Program-made: the position numbers and the translations under genes | Shown: positions 17,552-25,300 of the stretch, in pieces | How the letters are laid out: every line of letters begins with the position of its first letter | How positions within the stretch are numbered: position 1 is the stretch's first letter | Origin: Plectonema cf. radiosum LEGE 06105 | Lineage (GTDB): Bacteria; Cyanobacteriota; Cyanobacteriia; Cyanobacteriales; Nostocaceae | DNA: 58,319 nucleotides | Assembly (NCBI RefSeq): GCF_015207665.1 | Contig: NZ_JADEWL010000028.1 | Span: 1 to 58,319, forward strand | Direction of reading: 5' to 3' | Notes under the pieces: generated by a model | Databases searched by the model: none | The model's input: only the letters and a program-made list of their open reading frames with translations | Told to the model about the DNA's origin: nothing

Positions 17552-18841
17552 ATGTCCTCAACTCTGCTAGAATTTTCTCGTCTAAATGCCCCGAAGCTAC
17601 AGCACTTACCCAATGGTTTGACGATAGTAGCAGAGCAAATGCCAGTAGAAGCAATTAACCTCAATTTATGGGTTAATGTGGGTTCTATTGCCGAAAGTGA
17701 TGCGATTAATGGTATGGCTCACTTTTTAGAGCATATGATTTTTAAAGGAACTAAACGACTAGCAAGCGGAGAATTTGAACGTAGAATTGAAGAGCGTGGT
17801 GCCGTGATGAATGCTGCTACTAGTCAAGATTATACTCATTATTATGTAACTACTGCTCCTCAAGATTTTGCAAAACTTGCACCTCTGCAAATTGATGTAG
17901 TAATGAATGCTTGTATTCCCGATGATGCTTTTGAACGGGAACGTTTGGTAGTGCTTGAAGAAATCAGACGTAGTGAAGATAATCCCCAACGTCGTAATTT
18001 TGCCAGAGCAATGGAAACTGCTTTTTCCAAGTTACCATATCGTCGTCCGGTGTTGGGACCTGAAGCAGTAATTTCTCAACTCAAAGTAGAGCAAATGCGT
18101 TGTTTTCACGCTCAAAATTATCAACCAAAGTCGATTACTGCTGTTGCTGTCGGTAATTTACCAGAAGAGGAGTTGATTGATATTATCGCTGAAAGCTTTG
18201 CTAATGTTGAAATGCGAGATAATGGTAATATAGAAACTCAAGATATAACTTCTTTACAGCCAGAACCAGCATTTACAGAAATTGTTCGCAGAGAATATGT
18301 TGACGAAAGTCTTCAACAAGCAAGATTAATCATGATGTGGCGGGTTCCTGGGTTAATGCAGCTAAGTCAAACTTATGCGCTAGACGTACTTTCCGCTATT
18401 TTAGGACACGGACGTACATCTAGATTATGGCAGGATTTACGGGAAGAACGGGAACTGGTTCACTATATATCTGTAAGTAATATGACTAATCAGTTACAGG
18501 GAACTTTTTACATTGCAGCCCATTGTGAGGTAGAAAATTTAGCTTCCGTTGAACAAGCAATAGTTGAACATATTCGCAAAATTCAAATAGAAATAGAAGA
18601 ATCAGAAATCAGCCGAGTTCGCAAACGTGTAGCGAACAGGTTTATTTTTGGTAATGAAAGACCGAGCGATCGCGCTAATTTATATGGATATTATCAAACT
18701 TTAGTCGGCGATTTAGAACCAGCTTTTGATTTCCCTTATCATATCCAATCACAAAATGCAGATACTTTAATGCAAGCTGCAAAAACATATTTATCTACTG
18801 ATGCTTATGGAGTGGTGGTGTTGAAACCGAAAGAGAGTTAG
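17552..18841 (+). CDS. M16 family zinc peptidase (insulinase-like processing protease)
   Basis: A 429-residue M16-family metalloprotease. The inverted zinc motif HFLEHMIFKG (HxxEH, near residues 57-61) and the downstream glutamate in the EEIRRSEDNP region are present, so this copy is catalytic. An N-terminal M16 domain (about 20-165) and a C-terminal inactive M16 domain (about 185-370) make up the whole chain. Cyanobacterial genomes usually encode a tandem pair of M16 proteins; only one is here. No signal peptide is seen, so it is presumably cytoplasmic. The stop codon TAG is embedded in the first GTTAGGA copy of an STRR array. Confidence 0.88.
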   Translation: MSSTLLEFSRLNAPKLQHLPNGLTIVAEQMPVEAINLNLWVNVGSIAESDAINGMAHFLEHMIFKGTKRLASGEFERRIEERGAVMNAATSQDYTHYYVTTAPQDFAKLAPLQIDVVMNACIPDDAFERERLVVLEEIRRSEDNPQRRNFARAMETAFSKLPYRRPVLGPEAVISQLKVEQMRCFHAQNYQPKSITAVAVGNLPEEELIDIIAESFANVEMRDNGNIETQDITSLQPEPAFTEIVRREYVDESLQQARLIMMWRVPGLMQLSQTYALDVLSAILGHGRTSRLWQDLREERELVHYISVSNMTNQLQGTFYIAAHCEVENLASVEQAIVEHIRKIQIEIEESEISRVRKRVANRFIFGNERPSDRANLYGYYQTLVGDLEPAFDFPYHIQSQNADTLMQAAKTYLSTDAYGVVVLKPKES

Positions 18842-18898
18842 GAGTTAGGAGTTAGGAGTTAGGAGTTGGGAGTTGGGAGTTGGGAGTTGGGAGTTGGG
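18835..18898. repeat. STRR heptamer array overlapping the M16 gene stop codon
   Basis: About eight tandem heptamers shift from GTTAGGA to GTTGGGA. The TAG stop at 18839-18841 is within the first copy. A complementary array (ACTCCTAACT) lies just before the next gene at about 19083-19112, so the two could pair in the transcript. Confidence 0.85.
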
Positions 18899-19119
18899 TC
18901 TAATATCAATTAGGATTTTATTATTATGAGTTATGAATTATTTCTAATTTTTCATATTACAGCATAATTATTTCATGTTAATTAATTGCGATTAGACAGG
19001 CAAAATTAACTTACCACAAGATTTTTAGATTAAATATTATGTTTTATGTGATTGTAAAATACTGTAAATTGACAATTCATTACTTCTAACTCATAACTCC
19101 TCACTCCTAACTTTTTCAA

Positions 19120-19989
19120 ATGATGTGGACTGAAATTGACGCTCAAATTAGCCAAGCGACTGGTGAACTATTCCAAACTCAGCAGCGACGAAGTGTTTCT
19201 GGTGGGTGCATCAATCAAGGTTATTCTCTTAGTGATGGTACAAAAACTTATTTTGTGAAGTTAAATCAAGCTTCTCAAGTAGCAATGTTTGCAGCGGAAG
19301 CTTTGGGTTTACAACAAATGTACGATACTAATACTATCCGCGTTCCCAAACCAATTTGTCATGGTGTTGCGGGAAGTTCCTGCTATATAGTATTGGAATG
19401 GTTGGAAATGGGTAGAGGTAATAATAAATCCTCAGAAGAAATGGGTAGGAAATTAGCCCAATTGCATCGAAAATCCCTTAGTCAGAAATTTGGTTGGGAT
19501 ATGAATAATACCATCGGTTCAACTCCACAAATTAATACTTGGACTGATGATTGGGTGGAATTTTTTACTCAGCATCGTTTGGGATATCAATTTCAATTAG
19601 CTAAGCGTCGTGGTGGTAGTTTTCCTCAAGCAGAGGAATTGTTGTGTGCAATTCCAGAATTATTAACAGGACATAAAGTGCAGCCTTCTCTGGTACATGG
19701 TGATTTGTGGGGAGGTAATGCTGGGTTTACAGTAGATGGGGAACCTGTAATTTTTGACCCCGCTACTTATTATGGCGATCGCGAAGTTGATATTGCAATG
19801 ACGGAAGTTTTCGGTGGTTTCTCAGCAAGTTTTTACCACGGTTATAATGAGGTTTTTCCGTTGGATGATGGCTACGAACAACGGAAGACTTTGTATAATT
19901 TGTATCATATCTTGAATCACTTCAATTTGTTTGGTGGTGGATATGGTTCACAAGCCAATGGGATGATTGAGCGAATTTTGCGGGGTTGA
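19120..19989 (+). CDS. Fructosamine/ketosamine-3-kinase family protein
   Basis: A 289-residue kinase of the fructosamine-3-kinase family, which phosphorylates ketoamine adducts on glycated proteins or small amines and so starts deglycation. The chain has the aminoglycoside-phosphotransferase-like fold: GGCINQGYSLSDG glycine-rich loop (about 30), FVKLN with the ATP-anchoring Lys (about 48), the catalytic HGDLWGGNAGF (about 194-204) and the metal-binding DP in VIFDPATYYGD. Two ATG codons (19120, 19123) are possible, and I cannot separate them. No ribosome binding site is visible; an STRR tract forms the leader. Physiological substrate is inferred from family only. Confidence 0.9.
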   Translation: MMWTEIDAQISQATGELFQTQQRRSVSGGCINQGYSLSDGTKTYFVKLNQASQVAMFAAEALGLQQMYDTNTIRVPKPICHGVAGSSCYIVLEWLEMGRGNNKSSEEMGRKLAQLHRKSLSQKFGWDMNNTIGSTPQINTWTDDWVEFFTQHRLGYQFQLAKRRGGSFPQAEELLCAIPELLTGHKVQPSLVHGDLWGGNAGFTVDGEPVIFDPATYYGDREVDIAMTEVFGGFSASFYHGYNEVFPLDDGYEQRKTLYNLYHILNHFNLFGGGYGSQANGMIERILRG

Positions 19990-20049
19990 GGAGAATAAAA
20001 ACCAGATTTTTGATACCGTTTTATTTTAATCGTGATATGCATCTATGTA

Positions 20050-20280
20050 GAGACGTTGCAGTGCAACGTCTCCTTATATTTTAATTTCTACGAGCAACTT
20101 TACCTGCTTTTTGCGAATTGACTTGTGACAAATAACGCTTTGGAGAGACGTAGCAGGTGGGCTAAGAAGTCGGGTTTTTATGAGTGTTTTTTGGTTTTAC
20201 GGATATATCCTAAAAACCCGACTTCTATGGAATTGACTGGTGACAAACAAAGACTTGGAGACGTAGCACTGCTACGTCTC
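20050..20280. repeat. Cluster of three palindromic repeats between convergent genes
   Basis: Three elements occur in a row. First, GAGACGTTGCA with a 1-nt loop and its complement (20050-20072). Second, the 16-bp-stem AGAAGTCGGGTTTTTA palindrome (20165-20180 with 20211-20226). Third, GAGACGTAGCA with a 1-nt loop and its complement (20258-20280), which touches the stop codon of the WYL gene. The first and third share the outer stem but differ in the inner stem with compensating changes. They occupy the whole gap between the fructosamine kinase and WYL genes. Confidence 0.8.
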
Positions 20281-21146
20281 TACATCATAATTTCCAAATC
20301 ATAGGCTTGACACAGGGATTTAAGGTTTTCTCGAAAGCGCGATCGCACTTCTTCTGGTGATACGATTACGCAGTCTTTGCCGTATCTAGTAATTTCACGG
20401 AAAAACCAAAATGTACCTGATATATTTCTGACAATTCTTTTTATAGGTGGTTCTCTTTCCAATTCGCTGACAAATATATCTTCTGTTTTGCGTTCGTAAG
20501 CGAAGGCTAAACCACCATAAACATGAAATTCTACTGGTATTGTTTCTAAATCATTTAACCAAGCTTTATTAATTGAAACCACCGCAGCTTCTTGAATTCT
20601 ATCTAAACGTAATGTCCAATTATGGCGCAATCCTTCCACATCCTGATTACCTTCAGATTCTTCTGCTCGACACATCAAATACTGACGCTTTTCTATAGAA
20701 ACAATTTGAGCGTGTAAAACAGTGTAACTCCATAAACGGTCTGCTGCATCTCGGTAGGAAAGCCGAAATGGTTGCTGTCGGTGAATCAAGTTATCTATTT
20801 GTTGCCTCCAAGCTGGTAAAGGATTATCAAGAAAGGTTTCGATTTCTTCACGGAAAGGAAGAGTTAATTCGCTTCTAGATTGTAATAACTGGGCTATTTG
20901 CTTTGCCTCATCGGTTTTACCCAAGTCTATCAAGGCTTTACGGGCTGTTTCTAATGCTTTGATGCGTTCGTTTGTCCAATTGTTGTTAGGGGCAATAATT
21001 AACTGACGACGCGCTATTGATTCGACTAGCTTTGAGATGTTAGGGCGATCGCCCCAGTTACACCCAAACTCTAGCGCTAGGTTTTCTAATTCGGCTTTAT
21101 CTCTATCTGAAATTGATAGTGTTATCGACTGACCTTTTCTACTCAT
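20280..21146 (-). CDS. WYL-domain transcriptional regulator of the type I-D CRISPR locus
   Basis: A 288-residue regulator with an N-terminal DNA-binding part of ribbon-helix-helix appearance (about 1-50: ITLSISDRDKAELENLA, then ISKLVESIARRQL) and a C-terminal WYL domain (about 125-285) that senses nucleotide-like ligands. It is divergent from cas3' with a 108-bp shared regulatory region. In Synechocystis 6803 a WYL protein beside the type I-D locus (Sll7009) represses it, and this gene occupies the equivalent place. Three TACGGA boxes and a TGTCCG site in the divergent region are candidate operators. The end of the gene overlaps a repeat palindrome. Role as repressor and autoregulator is inferred from position. 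Confidence 0.85.
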   Translation of the reverse strand: MSRKGQSITLSISDRDKAELENLALEFGCNWGDRPNISKLVESIARRQLIIAPNNNWTNERIKALETARKALIDLGKTDEAKQIAQLLQSRSELTLPFREEIETFLDNPLPAWRQQIDNLIHRQQPFRLSYRDAADRLWSYTVLHAQIVSIEKRQYLMCRAEESEGNQDVEGLRHNWTLRLDRIQEAAVVSINKAWLNDLETIPVEFHVYGGLAFAYERKTEDIFVSELEREPPIKRIVRNISGTFWFFREITRYGKDCVIVSPEEVRSRFRENLKSLCQAYDLEIMM

Positions 21147-21153
21147 TTATTTG

Positions 21154-21261
21154 TACGGACATTTTTATACGGATATCTCTTGTCAATCTCTATTTTGCAT
21201 GGCAATATGGGGATTAACAACAAGTTACGGACACTGTTTAAGGAATAAAGGAATATGTCCG
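21154..21261 (+). promoter_or_regulatory. Divergent WYL/cas3' control region with TACGGA boxes
   Basis: Direct repeats TACGGAC (21154-21160), TACGGAT (21168-21174) and TACGGAC (21226-21232) are seen. The third, extended to CGGACA, forms an inverted repeat with TGTCCG (21256-21261) that overlaps the cas3' start codon. A candidate cas3' promoter is TTGTCA (21180-21185), 17 nt, CAATAT (21203-21208). Boxes flank the promoter on both sides, as expected for repression by the WYL protein. Confidence 0.5.
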
Positions 21262-23432
21262 AATTTAGCATTAAACTCAAATCTGTATATTCTTGTCGTG
21301 CTTCGGAGATACTACAGGGTGTAAATTTACCAAGTGGTTGGTCGCTTTCTTGGCATCAATTAGAAACTTTAAAAGCATTACGTGATCCTAATATTGACGT
21401 AATTATCAATACAGCGATGACGGGTGATGGTAAAAGTTTAGCAGCATATTTAGAAGTTCTCCAAGGAGAATTCTCAGCGATTGGATTGTATCCTACGAAT
21501 GAACTTGCTCGCGACCAAGAAATACAAATTAAAGGATATATTGATATATTTAAACCTATCAATAATCCTCGGATTGCCAGGTTGAGCAGTGCAGAATTAG
21601 AAATTTATGCTGAAAATGAAGGATTGAGAAAAAGTGCGGCTATTTCAACTTTGACAAACCAAAGAGAAATAATACTTACTAATCCTGATATTTTACATTA
21701 TTTACATCGTGGTGCTTATTTAATTCCTGGTGATAGTCCTGATAAATTATGGGGAAGAATTGACAAAGATTTTGATTTATTTATTTTTGATGAGTTTCAT
21801 ATTTTTGCAGCACCACAAATTGCTAGTGTAATTAATACGATGTTGTTGATTAACTGTACTAATCGGCGCAAAAAATTTCTGTTTCTTTCAGCCACACCAG
21901 ATACAGAGTTTATTAATAAGTTAAAAAAAGCAGGTTTTCGTTGCAAAGAAATTAATCCTCTAGATAATCATAAATACGAATTCTCTGAGAATTTAGAGCA
22001 AGAAGAAGAATTAAAACAACAAAATTGGCGGCAGGTATCACGTTCTATCAACCTAAATTTTATTTCTTTAGAACCATCTTTTAAAGCATCGGAAACTTGG
22101 TTAAAAGAAAATAGTAATCTGATTTTGGAATATTTTCAAAATAATCCAGGTAGTAAAGGTGCAATTATTCTTAATTCTATAGCTGCTGTTAAAAGGCTTG
22201 TACCATTCTTCCAAGATATTTTTCAAGCACATCAGTTAACAGTAGGAGAAAATACTGGTTTATCAGGAAAAGAAACAAGAGAAAAATCACTTTTAGCTGA
22301 CTTGGTTTTTGGTACTAGTACTATTGATGTCGGTGTGGATTTTAAAATTAATCTTTTATTATTTGAGTCTTCTGATGCAGGTAATTTTATTCAGCGTTTG
22401 GGAAGATTGGGAAGACATGATGGTTACGAAAAAGATGGTGAGAAAATTAAGTTTGAGAAATATACAGCTTATGCACTAGTACCGAATTTCTTAGTCGAGC
22501 GCTTATTTTTAGGAGATAATCCACCTTTAGAAAATAGTCAAAATTGCGATCGCGCATTTCTCAACACCACAATCAAAGACAAATATCGCCAAATAAACGA
22601 TTTTCGTGGATATTACCAGCGTTGGGGTGCGGTACAGTCAGTTAAAATTTGTTGGGAACTAAAGCATAAAACTATTGAGCAGCGGTATTTAGGTAGTTTA
22701 AAAGCATTTAGTCAAGCTTGCGAAAGTGTATTTAATACTAGTTTAAAATCTATTGCAGGACGTGTATTAAGTTGGGCAAAAGATTGGAAAAATATTTCCG
22801 GTAAATCTGGTAATCCCATTGCTGAAGATGCTTCTAGTTTTCGGGGTTCAAGTTCTTTGCAATGTGGTTTGTACGATTTAACAGAGGAAAACGAAGTAGA
22901 CAGGTTTAAAACCTATGATTTACCGGGAATATTGGGTAATTTAGATATCGAAATGTGGACAGAAGCAGGATTTATACGGACACTCAAAGAAACCGCACAA
23001 CGTACCGGAGAAGCAATTCCTAAAGGTAAGTATGAGCATTGCTTGGGATTTATGAAGTTGCGTAACTACCGGGAGGAAAGATTAAATTGGAAATTCGTCT
23101 ATCCCGGAGACTTGCAAGCAATTGCAGACACATGGAAAGTGCAAGTGTTGACGGGGATTGAAGTTTGGCAACCGGACAATACTTATATCAGGGAAATTAA
23201 CAAGCGCTTGAAAAAACAAGCTTTGGTTTGTTATGTGTTGCGTCGTCCTGTAGCAGAGGTGAGAAATAGATTACGCTTACCAATGCATTTTCAACTCTAC
23301 TCGATATGCGATGAGCTTAGTTTACATGATAGTAGTGCGCCTTATGCGATCGCGTTTGGTCAGTCTGCGTTATTGCTGGATACTTTGGCTTACACCTTTA
23401 AGAGTAAGGGGGATGAAATATGGGTGGTTTAG
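21255..23432 (+). CDS. cas3: Type I-D CRISPR-associated helicase Cas3'
   Basis: A 725-residue superfamily 2 helicase that unwinds target DNA bound by the type I-D effector. Motif I, AMTGDGKS, is at 54-61; motif II, DEFH, at 179-182; motif III, SATP, at 212-215; motif VI, QRLGRLGR, at 380-387. There is no HD nuclease domain, which is normal for type I-D because the HD nuclease is fused to Cas10d. First gene of the locus on the plus strand; its ATG overlaps a possible WYL operator. It is separated from cas10d by 1.9 kb of accessory sequence instead of being adjacent. Two degenerate CRISPR repeats start 1 nt after its stop codon. Confidence 0.93.
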   Translation: MSEFSIKLKSVYSCRASEILQGVNLPSGWSLSWHQLETLKALRDPNIDVIINTAMTGDGKSLAAYLEVLQGEFSAIGLYPTNELARDQEIQIKGYIDIFKPINNPRIARLSSAELEIYAENEGLRKSAAISTLTNQREIILTNPDILHYLHRGAYLIPGDSPDKLWGRIDKDFDLFIFDEFHIFAAPQIASVINTMLLINCTNRRKKFLFLSATPDTEFINKLKKAGFRCKEINPLDNHKYEFSENLEQEEELKQQNWRQVSRSINLNFISLEPSFKASETWLKENSNLILEYFQNNPGSKGAIILNSIAAVKRLVPFFQDIFQAHQLTVGENTGLSGKETREKSLLADLVFGTSTIDVGVDFKINLLLFESSDAGNFIQRLGRLGRHDGYEKDGEKIKFEKYTAYALVPNFLVERLFLGDNPPLENSQNCDRAFLNTTIKDKYRQINDFRGYYQRWGAVQSVKICWELKHKTIEQRYLGSLKAFSQACESVFNTSLKSIAGRVLSWAKDWKNISGKSGNPIAEDASSFRGSSSLQCGLYDLTEENEVDRFKTYDLPGILGNLDIEMWTEAGFIRTLKETAQRTGEAIPKGKYEHCLGFMKLRNYREERLNWKFVYPGDLQAIADTWKVQVLTGIEVWQPDNTYIREINKRLKKQALVCYVLRRPVAEVRNRLRLPMHFQLYSICDELSLHDSSAPYAIAFGQSALLLDTLAYTFKSKGDEIWVV

Positions 23433-23433
23433 C

Positions 23434-23548
23434 GTGAGAATCCCTGATAGGGATTAGCGACTTGCGTTTTATACAAGCGAGGGAGAAGCCAATCACTATA
23501 GAATAGCTCGTGTTTCAATCCCTGATAGGGATTAAGGTTTGACTGAGC
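23434..23548 (-). CRISPR. Mini-CRISPR: two degenerate repeats and one guide, opposite in strand to the main array
   Basis: On the minus strand the first pseudo-repeat (about 23548-23512) keeps the stem-loop AATCCCTATCAGGGATT and the exact 8-nt handle ATTGAAAC. The stem matches the main repeat; only the loop differs. The second pseudo-repeat (core 23456-23439, stem intact, handle changed) lies about 78 nt further on, against about 72 nt per unit in the main array. The guide begins at 23511 (ACGAGCTATTCTATAGTG). Cas6 cleavage would give a crRNA-like RNA. The guide's first 15 nt match the nearby promoter at 23605-23619 next to a GTT PAM. This resembles CreA/CreR-type regulatory guides. Its own promoter is not clear. 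Confidence 0.8.
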
Positions 23549-23571
23549 TTTTCTCTCCCTACAAAAAAGGA

Positions 23572-23619
23572 TAGCAAAATATTGAACTAAAATTTATAAT
23601 GGTTACGAGGTATTCAATA
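23572..23619 (+). promoter_or_regulatory. Promoter overlapped by a predicted Cascade binding site
   Basis: A perfect -10 box TATAAT (23595-23600) has a weak -35 (TAGCAA, 23572-23577, 17-nt spacer). Predicted transcription start is about 23607. A GTT PAM (23602-23604) is followed by ACGAGGTATTCAATA (23605-23619), which matches guide positions 1-5, 7-11 and 13-15 of the mini-CRISPR. Binding there would block initiation; the short match should not allow cleavage (inference). Confidence 0.7.
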
Positions 23620-23649
23620 TAAACAGCGCTAGCCATTGGAGGTGTGTTA

Positions 23650-23973
23650 ATGCTCAGTAATAATCCTGACCGGGGAACGTCGGTGCACTACGGCTCTGCC
23701 GAGAATCGGCGGAGTACCGGCGACTCCCACTTGGTCGATCTATTAATGAATGCTGATCTTGGGGAGATTTACCGAATTTTAATTCTTCGACTAATGGCTG
23801 AAAATTCCGGTTTTAAGCATCATATCGATACTCTAAAGTCACAAAATCAAGAAATATCACAAAGAATTGACAAATTGGAAAGTATTTATGAAGAGATTAC
23901 TTATCTTAGACACATCGTTACTCGCAGCGAAGAATTGCAGAATCTTGTAGATTTTTATTGTCCACCTGATTAA
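23650..23973 (+). CDS. Unknown small coiled-coil protein under the CRISPR-targeted promoter
   Basis: A 107-residue protein of no family I recognise. Residues about 25-45 are helical and hydrophobic (LLMNADLGEIYRILILRL), followed by a coiled coil (SGFKHHIDTLKSQNQ to YEEITYLRHIVTRSEEL) and a short C-terminus. The N-terminal 20 residues are encoded by a GC-rich palindromic stretch (about 23669-23731, stem GCCGA/TCGGC) unlike the surrounding DNA, so a small repeat may have inserted into the gene. ATG 23650 has GGAGG 7 nt upstream; the GTG at 23644 lies too close to it. First gene after the promoter that the mini-CRISPR guide matches, and 13 nt before the DUF433 gene, so the three genes are probably co-transcribed. 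It could be a toxin, a regulator or a bystander. Confidence 0.65.
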   Translation: MLSNNPDRGTSVHYGSAENRRSTGDSHLVDLLMNADLGEIYRILILRLMAENSGFKHHIDTLKSQNQEISQRIDKLESIYEEITYLRHIVTRSEELQNLVDFYCPPD

Positions 23974-23986
23974 ACAAGAGTCAACA

Positions 23987-24232
23987 ATGAACGAGCAAAA
24001 ACTTTTAGAACGAATTACAGTCAACCCCAAAATATTTGGAGGTAAACCAATAATCCGCGATCGTCGTCTTGCAGTCGAACATATTTTAGGAATGTTAGCA
24101 GCAGGAGACACAACAGAAACCTTACTCGAAGCATATCCCTGGTTGGAACGAGAAGACATACAAGCTTGTTTAATTTATGCACGGAAGTTAGTTAGTCATG
24201 AACGTATCGAATTGTTACCAATGGAGTTTTAA
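23987..24232 (+). CDS. DUF433 family antitoxin
   Basis: An 81-residue DUF433 protein (ITVNPKIFGGKPIIRDRRLAVEHILGML, then LLEAYPWLEREDIQACLIYARK), a short helical DNA-binding family usually encoded just before a DUF5615 PIN-like toxin and thought to be its antitoxin and repressor. It covers the full usual length. It ends 3 nt before the toxin start. Located within the CRISPR-Cas locus, downstream of the guide-targeted promoter. Antitoxin role is by family and gene pairing. Confidence 0.88.
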   Translation: MNEQKLLERITVNPKIFGGKPIIRDRRLAVEHILGMLAAGDTTETLLEAYPWLEREDIQACLIYARKLVSHERIELLPMEF

Positions 24233-24235
24233 TGA

Positions 24236-24595
24236 GTGAAGATACTTCTGGATACTTGCATCTGGTTTGGGGTGCGAGATAGTTTATTAGCTGCTGGTTT
24301 TGATGTGGTGTGGACTGGAGATTGGGAAGAAGATCCAGGAGACGAAGAAATTTTAGCAACAGCTTACCGTGAAGGTCGAATTTTAGTCACCAATGACAAA
24401 GATTTTGGGGAATTAGCAATCGTGAGAGAAATTCCTCATTGTGGGATATTACGTTTAGTTAATCTCACAACAAAACAACAATCAACCGTGTGTTTACAGG
24501 TTCTTTCTAACTATGGAAATGAATTATTATCGGGTTCAATTATTACTGCTGAATTGGGAAGAGTCAGAATTAGACCACCTACAAATAAAAGTTAA
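24236..24595 (+). CDS. DUF5615 PIN-like toxin
   Basis: A 119-residue PIN-like nuclease domain of the DUF5615 family, the toxin partner of the DUF433 protein; related PIN toxins cleave RNA. Acidic active-site residues appear in MKILLDTC (Asp6), the GDEEI stretch, and TNDKDFGELA. The start is GTG at 24236, which gives the standard MKILLD opening; the ATG at 24232, overlapping the stop codon of the antitoxin gene, is in another frame. Tight coupling to the antitoxin fits a type II toxin-antitoxin operon. The target RNA is unknown. Complete and apparently functional. Confidence 0.88.
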   Translation: MKILLDTCIWFGVRDSLLAAGFDVVWTGDWEEDPGDEEILATAYREGRILVTNDKDFGELAIVREIPHCGILRLVNLTTKQQSTVCLQVLSNYGNELLSGSIITAELGRVRIRPPTNKS

Positions 24596-24664
24596 TTAGT
24601 GTTGGATGTGTATAGTGCAATCGCATAACCCACCACTGAATAAATTTTCACACAGAACACAACA

Positions 24665-24808
24665 GTGAACACACCAACAATCGAAGAACTTAAACAACTT
24701 GCTCAACAAATTCCAAAGAAAATTCCTTATCTGAAAATGTTAGTTTTATTTGGTTCGAGAGCGACAGGAGAAACGCACACAAATTGTCAAAGACGAATAT
24801 ACCTTTGA
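24665..24808 (+). pseudogene. N-terminal remnant of an MNT-type nucleotidyltransferase
   Basis: From GTG 24665 the frame reads MNTPTIEELKQLAQQIP, then LKMLVLFGSRATGETHTN, the start of a minimal nucleotidyltransferase with its GSRATGE motif. These are MntA-like antitoxins of HEPN/MNT pairs. Homology stops at about 24785, before the catalytic DxD, and the frame ends at TGA 24806-24808. The DNA then continues with a piece of a DUF1016 gene, so a deletion or recombination joined the two. No HEPN partner is seen. Confidence 0.75.
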
Positions 24809-25283
24809 TTTTTTAGAATTAACAGACGAACATAGCGAGCGACAATTAGAAACTACAATTTTAACGAGAGTGGAACCATTCTTACAATAAATGGGTGGAA
24901 TGTTTGCTTTTATTGGTAGTCAATATCGGCTTGAAATAGATGATGAGGAATATTTCATCGATATTTTATTATATCATCGGATTCTCAAATGTCTGGTTGC
25001 GGTTGAGTTAAAAATTGGTAAGTTTTTACCTGAATATGTTGGCAAAATGCAGTTTTATTTGGCAGCATTGGATGACAAAGTAAGACAAACTGACGAAAAT
25101 CCATCGATTGAAATTATTCTTTGTAAATCAAAAAATAAAATTATAGTTGAGTATGCATTGAGGGAATCAAATAAACCAATTGGTGTAGCAACTTATCAAA
25201 TAGTTTCTACAGTTCCACAAGAATTAAAAAATCAGCTTCCCGCACCAGAACAGGTACCAAAACTTTTACAGGGAATAGAGTAA
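24783..25283 (+). pseudogene. C-terminal remnant of a DUF1016/YhcG-type PD-(D/E)XK nuclease
   Basis: The frame reads IVKDEYTFDFLELTDEHSE from 24783, meets an in-frame TAA at 24888 exactly where the family continues, and goes on from ATG 24891 as FAFIGSQYRLEIDDEEYFID, then the nuclease core (DILLYHRILKCLVAVELKIG, Asp and ExK) and CKSKNKIIVEYALRESNKPIGVA. Full-length YhcG proteins have an additional N-terminal domain, missing here. The 130-residue stretch from 24891 might be expressed, but it is best read as debris. It ends 17 nt before cas10d. Confidence 0.8.
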
Positions 25284-25300
25284 AAAATTAGGGACACAAA

